Source: Naganishia liquefaciens
Lineage: Eukaryota > Basidiomycota > Tremellomycetes > Filobasidiales > Filobasidiaceae
Assembly: GCA_013423385.1 (NCBI GenBank)
Contig: BLZA01000057.1
Span: forward strand, 249,533 to 313,532
Direction of reading: 5' to 3'
DNA: 64,000 bases
In this document: one piece after another, positions 39,701 to 51,863 of the stretch
Position numbering within the stretch: position 1 is the first letter of the stretch
How the letters are laid out: the number at the start of each line of letters is the position of its first letter
Translations under genes and position numbers: made by a program
The notes under the pieces: model-generated
Told to the model about the DNA's origin: nothing
The model's database searches: none
The model's input: the letters and a program-made list of their open reading frames with translations, nothing else

Positions 39701-41167
39701 TTATGCCTTCTCCCTCATCTGGAAAGTCTGGGTGGCCTGTCGTGCCTTGTCTGCCTTGCTTTGGGACTGCTTGGCGATGGCGTAGACGAGACCTGCAATG
39801 AAACCGGTTCCGACGGCGGAAACGGAGCCAAAGTTGACCGGGTCGCCGAAGAAGATCATGCCTGATGCGGCGACAGGAAGCTTGTTGAGAGCGCCGACCA
39901 TACTGTAGGTGGTCGAACTGGTGGTTCGAATGCACCATGCGGTCGAGTATGAGATGAAGACGGCGGCGGCACCAGAGAAAGCCATGGCAAACAACAAGAA
40001 GCCTCGAGCTTCAGCAGGGCTGTAGTGGAGACGTCAGCTTGGCTACTGCGAGATTTCGACTCTACACCTACAAGTTGAGGTTGAGGTTCTCCGATCCCCA
40101 GTCTTCGAGCAAGACCGAAGCAACGACGAGAATGGGAATGCAGAGCAAGTTGTTGTAGAACATCGAGTCCCAGTCCTTGAAGCCGGTCAACTTGATTCGC
40201 TTTCGCATGGCCAAGACCTGATGGGTATGCTTAGCGCTGGCAGAGAATCGACTGCCAAAATCGATAACGTACATAAGCAGCGGAGAAGATGCAGTTGCTC
40301 GCCATCCAGAAGTATCCGCCGTTAATGCTGCCGAGCATACTCTTGGGCACGAACGGAATTTCAGCGCCGGTGACGGGATCGACGGCTTCAACTACGCTGG
40401 CCATCGCGTTCAAGCTGGTGGAAATATCGGACCAGGCAGCCACGATCGAAGATCCGACCATCAAGGCGAACGCAACCAATGTCAAACTAGTGACGTGACC
40501 GCCGAACCAAATGACTTCTCCGTAGGCAATCAAGATAATGGTCAAGTTCTTGAAGATTGTGTAGACGGGAATCGACAGGTACTGCAGCGACTTGGAACCG
40601 GTGTAGATGACCGAGACCAGCAAGGCCGAGATCGGGAACCAGATTTTGGCGTCCTTCATGTCAAAGTCACGGAAGTCGATCACGCGCATTTTCTTGGCAA
40701 CGTATACGAGGGAGACACAGACAACTGATTGAATGGTCAAGAGGAGGAAAGTCATCGAGAAGTGGTGTCCTGACACCACGAACTGCACAATGGACATGAG
40801 CCGTCAGTCAAGTGTGTTGAGCATAGTCGGCAATAACGAACCTTGTTAACGACGGTCATCATGATGGATGCACCACAATACGCAGCGATGGCAAGGACTT
40901 TCGAGGCATTCTTATCAGTACTCAATCACGTAATTTCACACACGGTTGAGACTCACTACCACTGGGGTTTCCCTGCGACGGCTTGTTCATCTCCTGCAGT
41001 CGAGCATCAGCTGCACCTTCCTCTCGAGCCTCCAACAGGGTCTCTCGAGCCTCAACATCAGGCTGTCCTGGGTATTTGCTGTCGGGAGGATATTGCTGGA
41101 CGTTGCTGAACGATGCCGTCCGCGACAGGGGCGGAGTCGCTGGTCTTGAAGTCGAGGTAGCAGCCAT
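39701..41167 (-). CDS. VRG4: Golgi GDP-mannose transporter
   Basis: Brings GDP-mannose into the Golgi for mannosylation; Cryptococcus calls it GMT1. Exons 41167-40957, 40897-40842, 40782-40273, 40217-40072 and 40019-39701 give 413 residues. A 70-residue hydrophilic N-terminus precedes about ten membrane helices. The nucleotide-sugar motifs of this family are both present: FYNN in [16 protein letters not shown] and GALNKLP in [19 protein letters not shown]. Other landmarks are [39 protein letters not shown] and the Lys-rich C-terminal tail ([15 protein letters not shown]), probably a sorting signal. The first junction needs the acceptor GAAAG (intron 40956-40898) to keep the frame. Confidence 0.93.
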
Positions 41168-43653
41168 GATGGAGGATGGACTGACGACTAGATGCACGGC
41201 GGCAAGAAGAGGTCACGGGGAGGCAAGAGCGATATATCTGTCGAGAGAGAAAGACCTTTTGACGAGAATGCCAAACTGAAACGGAATCGCGTCGTGGCAG
41301 CTCTAAACGCGATCGGCTAAAAAAGACAACACTGAAAACACGCTGGGGATGCGCAGGGATGTGCTGGCAGAGCTAGTAGCTGAGCTAGTGGATAGGGGAC
41401 AGCTGGCGGGCGGGCAGTAGGTACACTTTGCTGCTGCAGCCGGAGAAGTGACGGAGATCCAGAAGGAAGTATTCTCGACTATTTTGAGGGGGCAAAGCAG
41501 AACTGTAGCTGATAAAACTGTACCAGTGTACTGGGTGAAGGTTGCGACTGGGCAGCTGACTGGATACCGGTATGGTAGTCGTTAGCTGATTGCATTGGCA
41601 AGTTCTCTGAACTTCCCCTGAACTTTGCTGGATCCTTTGCTTTTGGCAAGCCCCGCGACTCCCTCTTGAGTCCCTCTCTCTGTGTTAGTGTCTCTCCTAA
41701 CTATCCCTCTAGCCTACTGGTAGAAATACTGGCGCATGTCCGGACAACGTGAACCTATATGGACTGCGCTGAATCTTTTATCATTCTGTCGATTAACTAC
41801 TGGTCAATAATCGGAGGAGGTTTCCGGAAGATCTGTGCAAGGTGGCCTTTAGGCTGGAGGTAGCATCCAGAGCCGCCGGCAGAGCTGGCGGGCGCCCCGA
41901 TCCCGTAGTATCCTCGGTGCAAAATACATTAGAATTATTCTTCGAGCTGGTCCTCCCGGGCAGAAAATGCTCAAAAAAGTATGTTGTTGAGCATGTTCAT
42001 AGAAATTAAAACACGACGTGACACGCGATTTGCAGTCATGCGAACAAATATGCAAAAATGGAAGGAACATGGCCAGGTAGTGCCGAGCAATTTCCTCGAG
42101 TGACATTCCCTAAGGTCACCAAGCTGGTCTTCATGTAGAAATCTAGAACTATGGACTAGCTTATGGACCATGTCATTCCTTTTCGCTATGTTTCCTGCCT
42201 GTTCCTGCTGTTCCTGATAAGGAGTACTACGCGTCATTTTGATTGTCGAAAGAGCTCTCGAAAGCTTCTCCGAGGTCCTGGGACCAGGCACCTGCCCAAA
42301 CTATACAAAGAGTCTTCTCGGCATTTATCGGAAAGCCAAGGATCCCTATCACTCATACTCCAGGCTATACCGACGATGTCGCTATTCGCCTTTAGTGGTG
42401 TCTCCGCGGAGCTCGTTTTTGTGAAACGATACTGGTATTGCCATTCGTCTTTGTGTTCAGCAAGGAAGCTAGCGAGAGCTAGCGAGAAGCTGGTTACCGT
42501 CGTACAAAAGCGATTTGGAAGACGTTATGCCTGATTGCATGAACCTAGACTTGCCATCGCTCCAGCCTTCCTCGCTGCGAAATTTCCGCAGTTGGACGGA
42601 TGAATAGGAACGCGGAGCTGAAACCGTCGCCTTGTCTTGATTAAGGAATCTATGTCTTTTCCCAACTTGGCCGAACAGTCTGTCGAAAAGATAAGAACGA
42701 AATATATGCAACGGATACTTGTTAGCATAAATGGTCAGGTTTGCCAACATTTAGTTGATTCGATAGTGACCCAGTCCAGAACTTGATTTTTCAGAAGTCA
42801 CGCGAATGCACGCGAATGCATCAGAGCCTTCAGGAACTCGCTGCCAATGTCGTAAAGGTTTTGCAGTTGTGCATCAAGTAGAAGCCCTTGTCAATATCTC
42901 CGACTCCGAATTGAATCCTAAGGCATCTTGCAAAGGAGATTCGATTCGTCAGAGATGATCACATTCGGGAAGCTTGACTGAATTGACTGAATGACTTTTC
43001 ATATTGGGCAATGGCTATCACTGTCTCGGATACTGATGTGCACCGGCCGTGGCTGCGGAATGAAACTCCGACAGGCAGAGACAGTAGTAGTTTGCGGGAA
43101 GATGGAAGCCTGATCGTCTCGTCTACCTTGCTCCAATTCTTGCTCGAGATAGCATCGTCACGTCTCAGCTCAACAGGATAACGCCAATCTATTCAGCAGA
43201 AGGGGGTCAGGTTCGGGCGGACAGGAACACAATTCAACAGGAAGGACCGGTAAGTCGCAGTCTTTCGCATTCCACCTCGACCTTGCTTCGGAGCATCCAC
43301 GATGGCAGTATACACGAGAGCGAAAGGAAAGTCTCTTCAGGCGTAACGATGAGCTGCGGAAGCGTCACCGGATGAACGGATCTGCCAATCGAAGTTGATC
43401 TATGGATGCCCAAAGCATGTCATGCCGATATCGATGGATTTCTTACTGAAACAAGGATGTCCATGTTATGCTTTTCAGCAGAGACGCTCAACAGGAAGAC
43501 TCATCGCAGGTACCGGATCTTCATCTCTGACATATGCTGAAGTGACAAAACCGACACCACAGCTAATGTATTAGCGAACGGATAAGGAAAGGTAGATGCA
43601 TGATCGGAAAGGACTCCCTGTCACCATCACTTTGCATAGCGTAACGCCCAGCT
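41168..43653. other. 2.5 kb without a recognised gene
   Basis: Divergent region between the GDP-mannose transporter and the RasGEF gene. It contains a 22-base phrase at 41367-41388 that recurs with one mismatch at 55930-55951, a tandem pair of AGCTAGCGAG at 42467-42486 and a tandem pair of CGCGAATGCA at 42801-42820. Frames at 42106-41849, 42291-41971 (minus) and 42163-42534 (plus) show no domain. No terminal repeats or transposase signature were seen. Long promoters or unannotated RNA are possible. Confidence 0.4.
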
Positions 43654-46600
43654 ATGGACTCGCTCAGCGGAACACAAGGGTTGGACCGACTGCAGGCCTC
43701 TTCTACGACTTTTCTCCCGTCGGATGAACCGATCAGTAATTCACAAATGTCGCTAGCAGATCAACTCGCTGCTGCCGACGGCCTTTCCCGGACTGAAGCA
43801 ACTCAGACATCCAGCTCAGATTCGATTAGTCGAGTACCCCCTACTCGTCGTACATCCGACTCTCGTTCAAGCGACAAACCGTCGCATGATTCTCGGTTCG
43901 AGCAAACTTTGGAGAATCGCGTAGTTGCCTCCGGCACAACGACACCCGCATCAAGAACCTCCATTGACGCTACGTCAGACTTGTTCCACGGAATAACGCT
44001 CAAAGGCAATGATGCCGAAAACAGTCAAGGGGAAGGGAACTCTGTGGAGACCGTGTCAGCTCCATTATCGACAACTATGTCTTCGTCCCTATCGGATATC
44101 CAGACTTTCAAGTCACGCATGCCTGCAAATCTCGCTCTCCGCTCCACTGTGAACGGGACCCGAGACTTGCCATCTCCATCCCATGGTTCTCCCCTCCGAC
44201 AGTCTATGATATTTAAGCAAGAGCAACTATCTCAACTACACCTCGCGGATGACAGATGCGGAAACAAGCAAGCATCAGTCTCGCCTTCGGAAGGCGGCAG
44301 CACGATTCCGAGAAGCATCAGTTTGCCCGTGACAAGTGTCAAAGACCTGCCCCTACCCCCCACACCCAGCAGGTATGCGGACGCAGATGAGTCCGCAATT
44401 CTTGGCGTAAAGGCGTCTGAATCTCCCGTTGAGTTACCGCATCAAAACGTCAAGGGGCTGTCAAGCGATGTCTCTGATTCTAGCCGTCTGGCTAATATGG
44501 CTTCGGTGAGAAGTATCACTCTATCCTCATGGTCCCCTCCTGACCCTTTGTCCGATAGCCCCGAAGAGCCGATTACGTGATTGCAGTAGTAGGAGCCTCA
44601 CAGGTAGGCAAGTCGACAATCATCGGGAAAGCGTTTAAAGCGTGGGGTCTATCGGCGCCTGTTTCCCTTAACGCTGAAGATGCTCCATCAGCATATAAAA
44701 GTGAGTATGAAGGTACACCATTGGGTGCTGCATTGGCTGACACAGGCGATAACAGTCAATCGCTACACGGCAGCGGTGGATACCGGTCAGCCTCCTCGCA
44801 AACGGATCGTTGAGATACACGAAGTCGACTTGCTGGCTCTGAGGCCGCTCGACGCGCCTTCTGCTATGCTTAGTAGCTGGCCCGAGGTGTTGCCGAAAAT
44901 TGATGGCGTGATGGTCTGTTACGATGCCACCAATGAAGGTAGTGTCACTGGGCTTCCAGAGATAGTCCGTAAGTACAGGATGTACCCTGCCAACGGGAGA
45001 TCTGACATACGTCGATAGGCGATCTTTGCTACCAATTGCCTGCAATGGTTATCGCTTGTAAAACCGATCCGGGGATCGAAGCAGAACTGGCAATCAAGCC
45101 GTTTGAAGGCAACGAGATCGGAGCTCCCTACGGGATAGGTTTGGTTGAGCTGTCAGTGCTTTCACAGCAGGGAAGGCATAAAATGAGGATGGGATTCGGT
45201 TGGATGTCAGTCTTCTCCCTTCAAATGGATTTAGAATACTTACCGAATTTATAACCAGGTTGAAAGCCATCTCGAAGCAGCGACGTAAGTCGTACTTTTC
45301 CACAGACTCTCATCTGCATCACTCATTCGCAACTGCTCTGGTGCGCCAGGCAATCGCCTGCCAAAGGAAAAACGCCGCCCGAGCTCGGCTACGTCTCCGA
45401 CAGATCATGCAGGTACCGCAGAACAACGTGTCCTGACGTCGGAGCGCGAGGCGCTGGGACCGGATCCCACGTCATTGTTGGACCATAGGATCTCGATAGC
45501 AGACGGACATGCAAGCCGTTTGTCTATGAACCGAAGTGTTTCGGATGGGGCACTTGACGCCATGGCTGATGCCGGGATGAGTAAGTCCATATGCTTGCGG
45601 GCATAGGCCGCAAATCAACTGAACGCTTCGAAAGGTGCAAACCCTGGGACCCCCAACGAGATTGGATCTACAGCAACAACGCATAGCGTAGCATCGAAAC
45701 CGTGAGTCCAACTAGATACACATGAACGGTTCACTGAATCCTTGCATATTGTTTCAGAAAACGGACTTCGTCTGTGGCATCGCGCTTCGTTTCACTGCAA
45801 GATTTACTAGACCGGCTCATAAACGCCATCATAGGGGGAATTGGCGAGTCAGATTCCCGAGTCAATGGCAGCGCGCGCTGACCCTCGAAGTGTTTCAGAC
45901 AATGCCTTTGTGAATACCTTCTTCCTGAGTTATCGCAGATTTTGTGAACCTCCACAAGTCATCTCGTTTCTGCTCGAACGCTGGAATAACCTTCTGGGGA
46001 ACACAAGAATGGCCAAGCAATATTTGCTGTGGAGTCAGATGAGGTGAGCAAAATATAGATCGCCTCAGGCAGAAACTGAAACCCCTGCAGAATGGTCATC
46101 ACCATGGCCGAATGGCTCGAAGCATATCCAGGCGACTTTTCTTCGCAAGAGGCCAGGCGGCTAATTGCGAAATTTTACGCATCAGCCAGTCAGCGTACGC
46201 ATCTCGCCCACGTGGCAGCCGAGATCGCAATCGCACTGCAAAAACTCCATGAAAGCAACGACCTGGACGAATCCTGGTCCGTTTCGACACAGCGAAAAAC
46301 CAGTCCCGAGGGCCACAACCCGCCAGTTCCAGTTAATTCGCCTGGTAAAACAACGGAAGATTCGGCGGACGACAGAGACAACTTTGATATCCGATCCACA
46401 TACTCAGGTCTAGATGAAACAACACTCGAGGCTATCAGAGCCTCGGACACTCTAGAATCCCTGCGATCGATGTCTCCGGCAGCCCCTTCAGGCGATCTGA
46501 CATCGCAGTTGCCCTCTAGTCATACGAACAGCAGACGACAGTCAACAGGCTCCAAATTGTCGTTGTTGTCATCCGGGATCACAGTACCCAACGGTCATAG

Positions 46601-47807
46601 TGACAACGGCCACACCATGAGTCGCACGTCCACTATGGCAACCAACCGATTCCTCTTCCGTGTGGACACGGACGCATCGCGCCAAACCCGGGCTTCCACC
46701 GACGGCTCAAGATCGATATCTGAAATCGAATCTCTAGAAGGCAAAGTCTTTCAGAAACCCCTGGCCTTGTTTTACGAGTTGTCTGATTTGGCAATAGCCG
46801 TCGAACTATGTCGAGAAGAGTGGCAGCTGTTCTCGACTATCAGGGTGAGTATCGTCACTCACCTGCGCGCACGCTCTTATAACAAATCTACCAGCCACGG
46901 GATTGCTTCCGACAAGTGTTAGGTGGCGAGAAAGAGACTCCAGCTAGTGTCTCTGCTCAACATTTCAATACCATATCGTCTTGGTAAGTCGCCGAGGCTC
47001 ACTTGACCTTGAATGGTGCCGGTTAAGTAACTTCCACAGGGTATCAACCTTGGTACTCGGTCCTGCCAAGCCGAAATATCGCGCTCAAGTATACGAGAAA
47101 TTTTGTGCTGTTGTCACACAACTCATCAAGCTGCGCAATTATTCGAGCACATGGGCTGTCGCTTCTGGCCTCAATGACTTTTCTGTGCGCCGGCTGGGCG
47201 TAACCTTGAGCTTGGTCAAGCCCGGGTACAAGCGGGAATTGCAAGATGCTCTACAGCTTATTGATTCGACGGGGAGCTACAAACTGTATCGAGAAGCTTT
47301 GAAGAAAGACTGCGATCTAGGCAGCAAGGCGATTCCATTCCTGTGAGTCGAAGGCGACGTATCGCGGCGCAGTAGCTGACCGCACATCATCCAGCGGTGT
47401 GATTACGCAGGATCTCACTAAGATACATGCAGCACACTTCCAGGATCAAGACACGGAAGAGCGTATACATTGGTCCAAGTACAGCGTGATGGCAGAGGCG
47501 ATTGCCCCGCTTGCCCTATATCAGGCGCGAGGGGACATCGTCGCCGGCCTCGCGCAATCGGGCGGAGCTCGATATCTTTTGGCAGATACACCATTGCTGG
47601 ATGAAGAGGTGAGCGTACTTTTGGTCTTTCACATAATCATTGCGACTGACGCGTGATGTCTTGCAGGGTTTGTATCAGCGCAGTAAACATATCGAGCCCG
47701 ACCCCCGTCCCGGAACTTCGGGTGCTCAAAATTCAGCGTCCACGACGGGCGTACGCCTCAAACGCTTGATGGCGGAATCGGTTTTCGGCAATGGGCTTAC
47801 TCCCTAG
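43654..47807 (+). CDS. Ras guanine-nucleotide exchange factor with N-terminal GTPase-like domain
   Basis: CDC25-type activator of Ras. Fourteen exons (43654-44505, 44559-44700, 44756-44968, 45019-45205, 45259-45284, 45350-45580, 45635-45701, 45758-45843, 45899-46043, 46091-46844, 46895-46983, 47040-47342, 47395-47608, 47667-47807) give 1149 residues in one closed frame. Residues 1-284 are Ser/Thr-rich and disordered. Residues about 285-480 resemble a Ras-type GTPase: P-loop VVGASQVGKSTIIG, ICYDAT-like VCYDATNEGS and an NKxD-like IACKTDPG, but no DxxG (IVEIHEVD instead). RasGEF_N follows (LLDRLINAIIGG, NAFVNTFFLSYRRF, WLEAYPGDF), then a Ser-rich linker and the catalytic domain (YEKFCAVVTQLIKLRNYSST, GLNDFSVRRL, CDLGSKAIPFLGVITQDLTK). 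Intron 45844-45898 has GC-AG borders. Confidence 0.87.
45844..45898 (+). other. Probable GC-AG intron in the RasGEF gene
   Basis: A 55-base intron begins GCGAGT and ends TTTCAG, with a CTGAC branch site about 20 bases upstream of the acceptor. It joins INAIIGGI to DNAFVNTFF in frame. GT donors nearby either break the frame or give a 43-base intron with a poor branch distance. Confidence 0.65.
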
Positions 47808-49498
47808 TCAACAGCCGAGCGTAGCATCAACGGCTCAGTGAGAGAAGAGACTGTGGGATTGTCGCGCACAGATACAGCTGCGGCGGGACGAAGCTCTAAC
47901 ACGAAATCATCCTGTCAGAAGTATCGTAGCAACTGGTTGTGATTACAAAAGTATTGTAGCTGCCGAGTCGTATACGGCAACCTCTTTCCTATCGTGTCCG
48001 TGGTCGACAGCTTTCGCCAGCATCCTTGACTGCTCGCTCCTTAGTGTCCATCAGCCAGCTTCTACATGTCCGGTCGCTTTCCCATGGCTTGTTCCAGTCA
48101 AGCAGTGTTGCCGGACGCGATGTAGCCTTCCTTGGTGACCATGCAGAGAGGCGCACAGACTTACATTCAACTCGAGGCGCGACCGCTGCTGCGACTGAAG
48201 AGCTTACTGAAGACCGGTCGACGGAACAAAACTTAACCGTGATGTGCCAAGCTGCATAAAACGCGTTGGACGTGAACAATCACGGGAAGCTTCACGTCGG
48301 AAGAACTTCCGTTTTTCCGAGGGGCCGAGGAGACAGAGCCAATGTCACCTTGGAAGAGCTCCTTGAAGACTTGAAATGCAATAGGTGTGGTCTTTTTAAA
48401 AACGATTGCTTTTACAAGAATTAGGCCGGTTGCGTGCTAATAGCTAACAGAATCCCTCCTTATAGTGGAATGCATTGACAGCTTGAACTCTGGAATGGTT
48501 GAGACATTTCTGGATCATGAAAACGGCAAGATTCACTCGGCCAGTTCGAAAACCGTCGAGGCTGGTGAAAGTTGAAGAGGAAAGATTGCAGCTGGGGTCT
48601 CGCGTCAGCAGGTTGGCCACTTTAAAGACAATATGCCGCCCGGCGTCCTTGCACAGCCCGAACGCGTTCACCTTCTTGTTGTTGTCGCCCTGCGGAAGCA
48701 ATACAATGCACGTTGCACGAGCATCCCACCGCGACGGCCGCGCTCAGTCTCTCGCAGCGGGTTTCGCACAGGGTTGAAAAGACAGTCGTTCCATAGTCGT
48801 CTTGACCCATCACATCCTGTTCTTGTCCTTCACCCTCAAGTTCTCCGAGTTTCAGTATCGTCCAAGGCTTGTAGCCAGTGTCCCGTTTCCGACTCCCTTC
48901 TGCACAATAGATAGAATCCTCGACAACCCTTTTCAACCGCGACTAGGCTGACGACTCAAAAAGCACGATCATCAACGACCTTTTCGCTCAACACGCATCC
49001 TTGACGGACCATAGGCAGACCTTTGACGAGCACTGGACTATCGATCTGGTATGTGGTGGCCCACGAGTCTCCGTGAACCATTCTGACGCGCTGTCTCCTC
49101 TCAGACGATCTCAACACCTTCGTTATTCCTCTGGCAGGCGTTTTCACGACGATAACGACTTTCTTTCCATCTTTCATTTGAGATCCTTTGCAAGGGCCCT
49201 GAACGACAAGAATCTCCATTACGACTTTGCCGAACGCGACCATTGGTAAGTGTTGTTTCGAGACGAACACATCGCTGGCAACGAGACCGTCATGCATACC
49301 CGCCGTCGCGTCAAATCCTTCAAACAGCTTGACTGATCTTTTATCTTCTATGCCTTTCCGACAGACTCTCGTTCGCTGCCCGCATACATTTTCTGACGCT
49401 TGTCAGAATACACTTCCAACAACTATCGATTGATTCGACTGGTTGCTATACGATCACGACAAAACACCAACACCCGAAAAAAACAGCTTTGATTCAAC
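47808..49498. other. 1.7 kb without a recognised gene
   Basis: Between the RasGEF gene and the hyperacidic secreted-protein gene, both plus strand. Several minus-strand frames of 80-115 codons (for example 48936-48622 and 49297-48956) have no motif, signal peptide or consistent splicing. The final 300 bases should hold the promoter of the downstream gene. Confidence 0.4.
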
Positions 49499-51329
49499 AT
49501 GCGATCCGTCAACGCAATTACCTGTCTTGCCACCCTCAGCGCCATTTCTTCTGTCTCGGCTGGTCCCTTCAGCTGGTTGCATATCAGAGGAGAAGAGGCT
49601 TCCGCACCTATCGCCGGCGCTCCGATTACGACCAATGCGACTTCTGATATCGACGCATCAGTCACGGTCGATGGCAAGAACGTGTCCGTCGCTCAGCTTT
49701 ACGCCTACTTGAACGGCACTTCGGCTCTAAACGTCACGTCGTCGCTCAACGCCACCGCCAACGCAACGCACAGCATCACCTTTGAAGCCGAGAGCGAGAT
49801 TGACTCTGAAGAGGAGATCGAGCTTGAGCTCACCTACTCCTTAGAGGGTGACGCCGTCTTGTCATTCTTGAACGGCACTCAGCTCTGCAAGGGCGACGAA
49901 GCTTGCCGTGAAATTGTCGGTGAAGAACTCGGCTTGACATCGGAAGAAGTCATCGAGGTCGAAGAATGCGCCGATGAGATTGAAGAGGAAGAGGAGGAAG
50001 AGGACTGTGATGAAGAGGAGGACGAGTACGAAGATGACGAGGACGAAGATTGCGATGACGACGAATACGAGCAAGGTGAAGCGACGTCATCCTCAAGCCC
50101 GGCGGCGTCATCCGGCCCCATTGCCAACAACTGGAACGTCGACTCTGGCGCAGATTCAGTCACTTCTACCGCCGCTACCCGATCGCACGTCTACCACGTC
50201 GCTGCCGCTACCAATGTTGCGTCCGGTTCCGAGACTCTCCCAACCTCCACAGCGACATCGTACATGTACGTGACGAGTGGAGCTCCCGCTGGAGCTACGG
50301 GTACGCCGTTCCCCTCAGCATCCGGTGTCTCTGGCCAGGAACAGGATGACAACGTGAGTTCGTGTACACATGACAGTGTTCCCGCGCTGACTCGAGTTGC
50401 AGACCGTTACCGTTACGCAATACGTCACGATCACTGTCGACCGATTCATCGTCGGTCCCGATGCAACAACGTACCTCTCGACCTCGGCTCCCGCCCCAAC
50501 AAAGGGCAGTAACGTCAACAACAACTTTGCCGCCTCTTCCGCTGCTCAGGCCGCACCCAGCAGCGCCGGCGTCACTGCTACTCGAGCTGCTTCGTCTCCG
50601 GCATCTACCGGTTCCTACTACGACAGCCCCGACTCGCCGGACACTCCCGACACGCCCGACACCCCTGACTCGCCCGATTCGGCTGATGATGGTTACGGAA
50701 ACATCGAGGACTGCGAAGAGGATGAGTGGGAGGAGATTCCTGAAGATGACCAAGAAGATGACGATGAGTGGGAATGCACGGAGGAGGAAATCGATGATGG
50801 CGAGGATGTCATTGTCGATGTCTCGGAGTACTACAACAGTACCGATTGCCAGGCGATTCTCTCGCTCAACGCTACCGACGTCAACGCTACCTACGCTGAC
50901 TTGATGACATGGTGCTCGAATATTACCTCAAGTGAAGACCCCATCGCCGCTCCGCAAGCGTCTCTCCCGGTCAACGAGACTACGACTACAGAATCCTTTG
51001 CCTGGAGCTCCGACGCCGCGCCTTCCATGACCGCTTCGAGCACAGAGTCTTGGTCCTCCGAGGAGACCAATGCCAGCTCGACTGGAAGCGCGTACACCGA
51101 AAGCGCGACCGAAAGCGCATGGACCGAAACCACAAGCGAGAGTGCATCTCCCGAGGCCATCACCTCATACGTCGACGTTTACGCCACGGAATACGTCCAG
51201 CCGTCCGCGTCGGCTTCTTCCTCTGCCGATGTCGCCGAAGCCACCGAGGGTGAAACCCTGAGCAGACGACTTACGAACGGATTCCGACGGGTCCGACGAT
51301 CGCACGTCGGCCGAAGCGCCTTCGTTTGA
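49499..51329 (+). CDS. Secreted hyperacidic, Ser/Thr-rich protein
   Basis: Exons 49499-50353 and 50403-51329 give 593 residues. A signal peptide (MRSVNAITCLATLSAISSVSA) is followed by an Asn-rich glycosylated region with many NxT/S sites. Two extremely acidic blocks contain Cys: one near residues 155-198 (EIEEEEEEEDCDEEEDEYED, then EDCDDDEYEQ) and one near 400-440 (EDCEEDEWEEIPEDDQEDDD, EWECTEEEIDDGED). Between them is a Ser/Thr/Ala-rich stretch and a SPDTPD repeat. The C-terminus has dibasic sites (SRRLTNGFRRVRRSHVGR), possibly Kex2-processed, and no GPI signal. I do not recognise a family. Acidic blocks could bind Ca2+ or other metal ions, or the wall; that is inference. Confidence 0.78.
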
Positions 51330-51863
51330 GCGAGCCGAGTCATTGCCTGATCCGGCCTAACCGATGCAGTATAGCCATCATCAGCAATATGAGCCACGCG
51401 TCTCCCCAAGGCGGAATACACAGACGGACTTTGCACTGTATCACATCCAATATCACTGTTATATCCGCATCGCTACAATTCTCGTAGACGACCCCTTGTA
51501 GGCTGGTATTTTGGTATAAGTACACACTGGTTGTGTACGATTCATGACGCTATGCATGCATATCGCCTTGAATTATCTTTGCATGGTAGCTCTGGCCAGT
51601 ATCCTATACAGAGGGCTCATGCATGTATGATAGCTTGCAAGATCAGCTACCCGTGACTCGTGTACATGCGCGCATGTAGCAGTATTCTAACCATGATGAC
51701 GAATTCTAAGCTGAAGGAAGATCAGTAACGACCGATCGCAAGCGGACTGGTCTCGTTTGCAAGACCTTGCGTCAGAATGGAATAGCAGACCCCGAGGATA
51801 TCTTTGATGGTCCGGATTGCAGCCTTCTCGGCCTGAATTTTCACATAATTAAACTCTGAGAAG
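51330..51863. other. Intergenic, promoter of the nicotinate phosphoribosyltransferase gene
   Basis: About 530 bases between two plus-strand genes, rich in GCATG/CATGCA phrases around 51550-51680. No gene seen; a minus frame at 51949-51722 overlaps the NPT1 first exon and is a shadow. Confidence 0.45.

Noticed and set aside
49862-50163. Minus-strand Val/Leu-rich and Ser-rich frames opposite the hyperacidic protein
   Set aside because: They are the antisense of GAA/GAC-rich codons and have no independent support.
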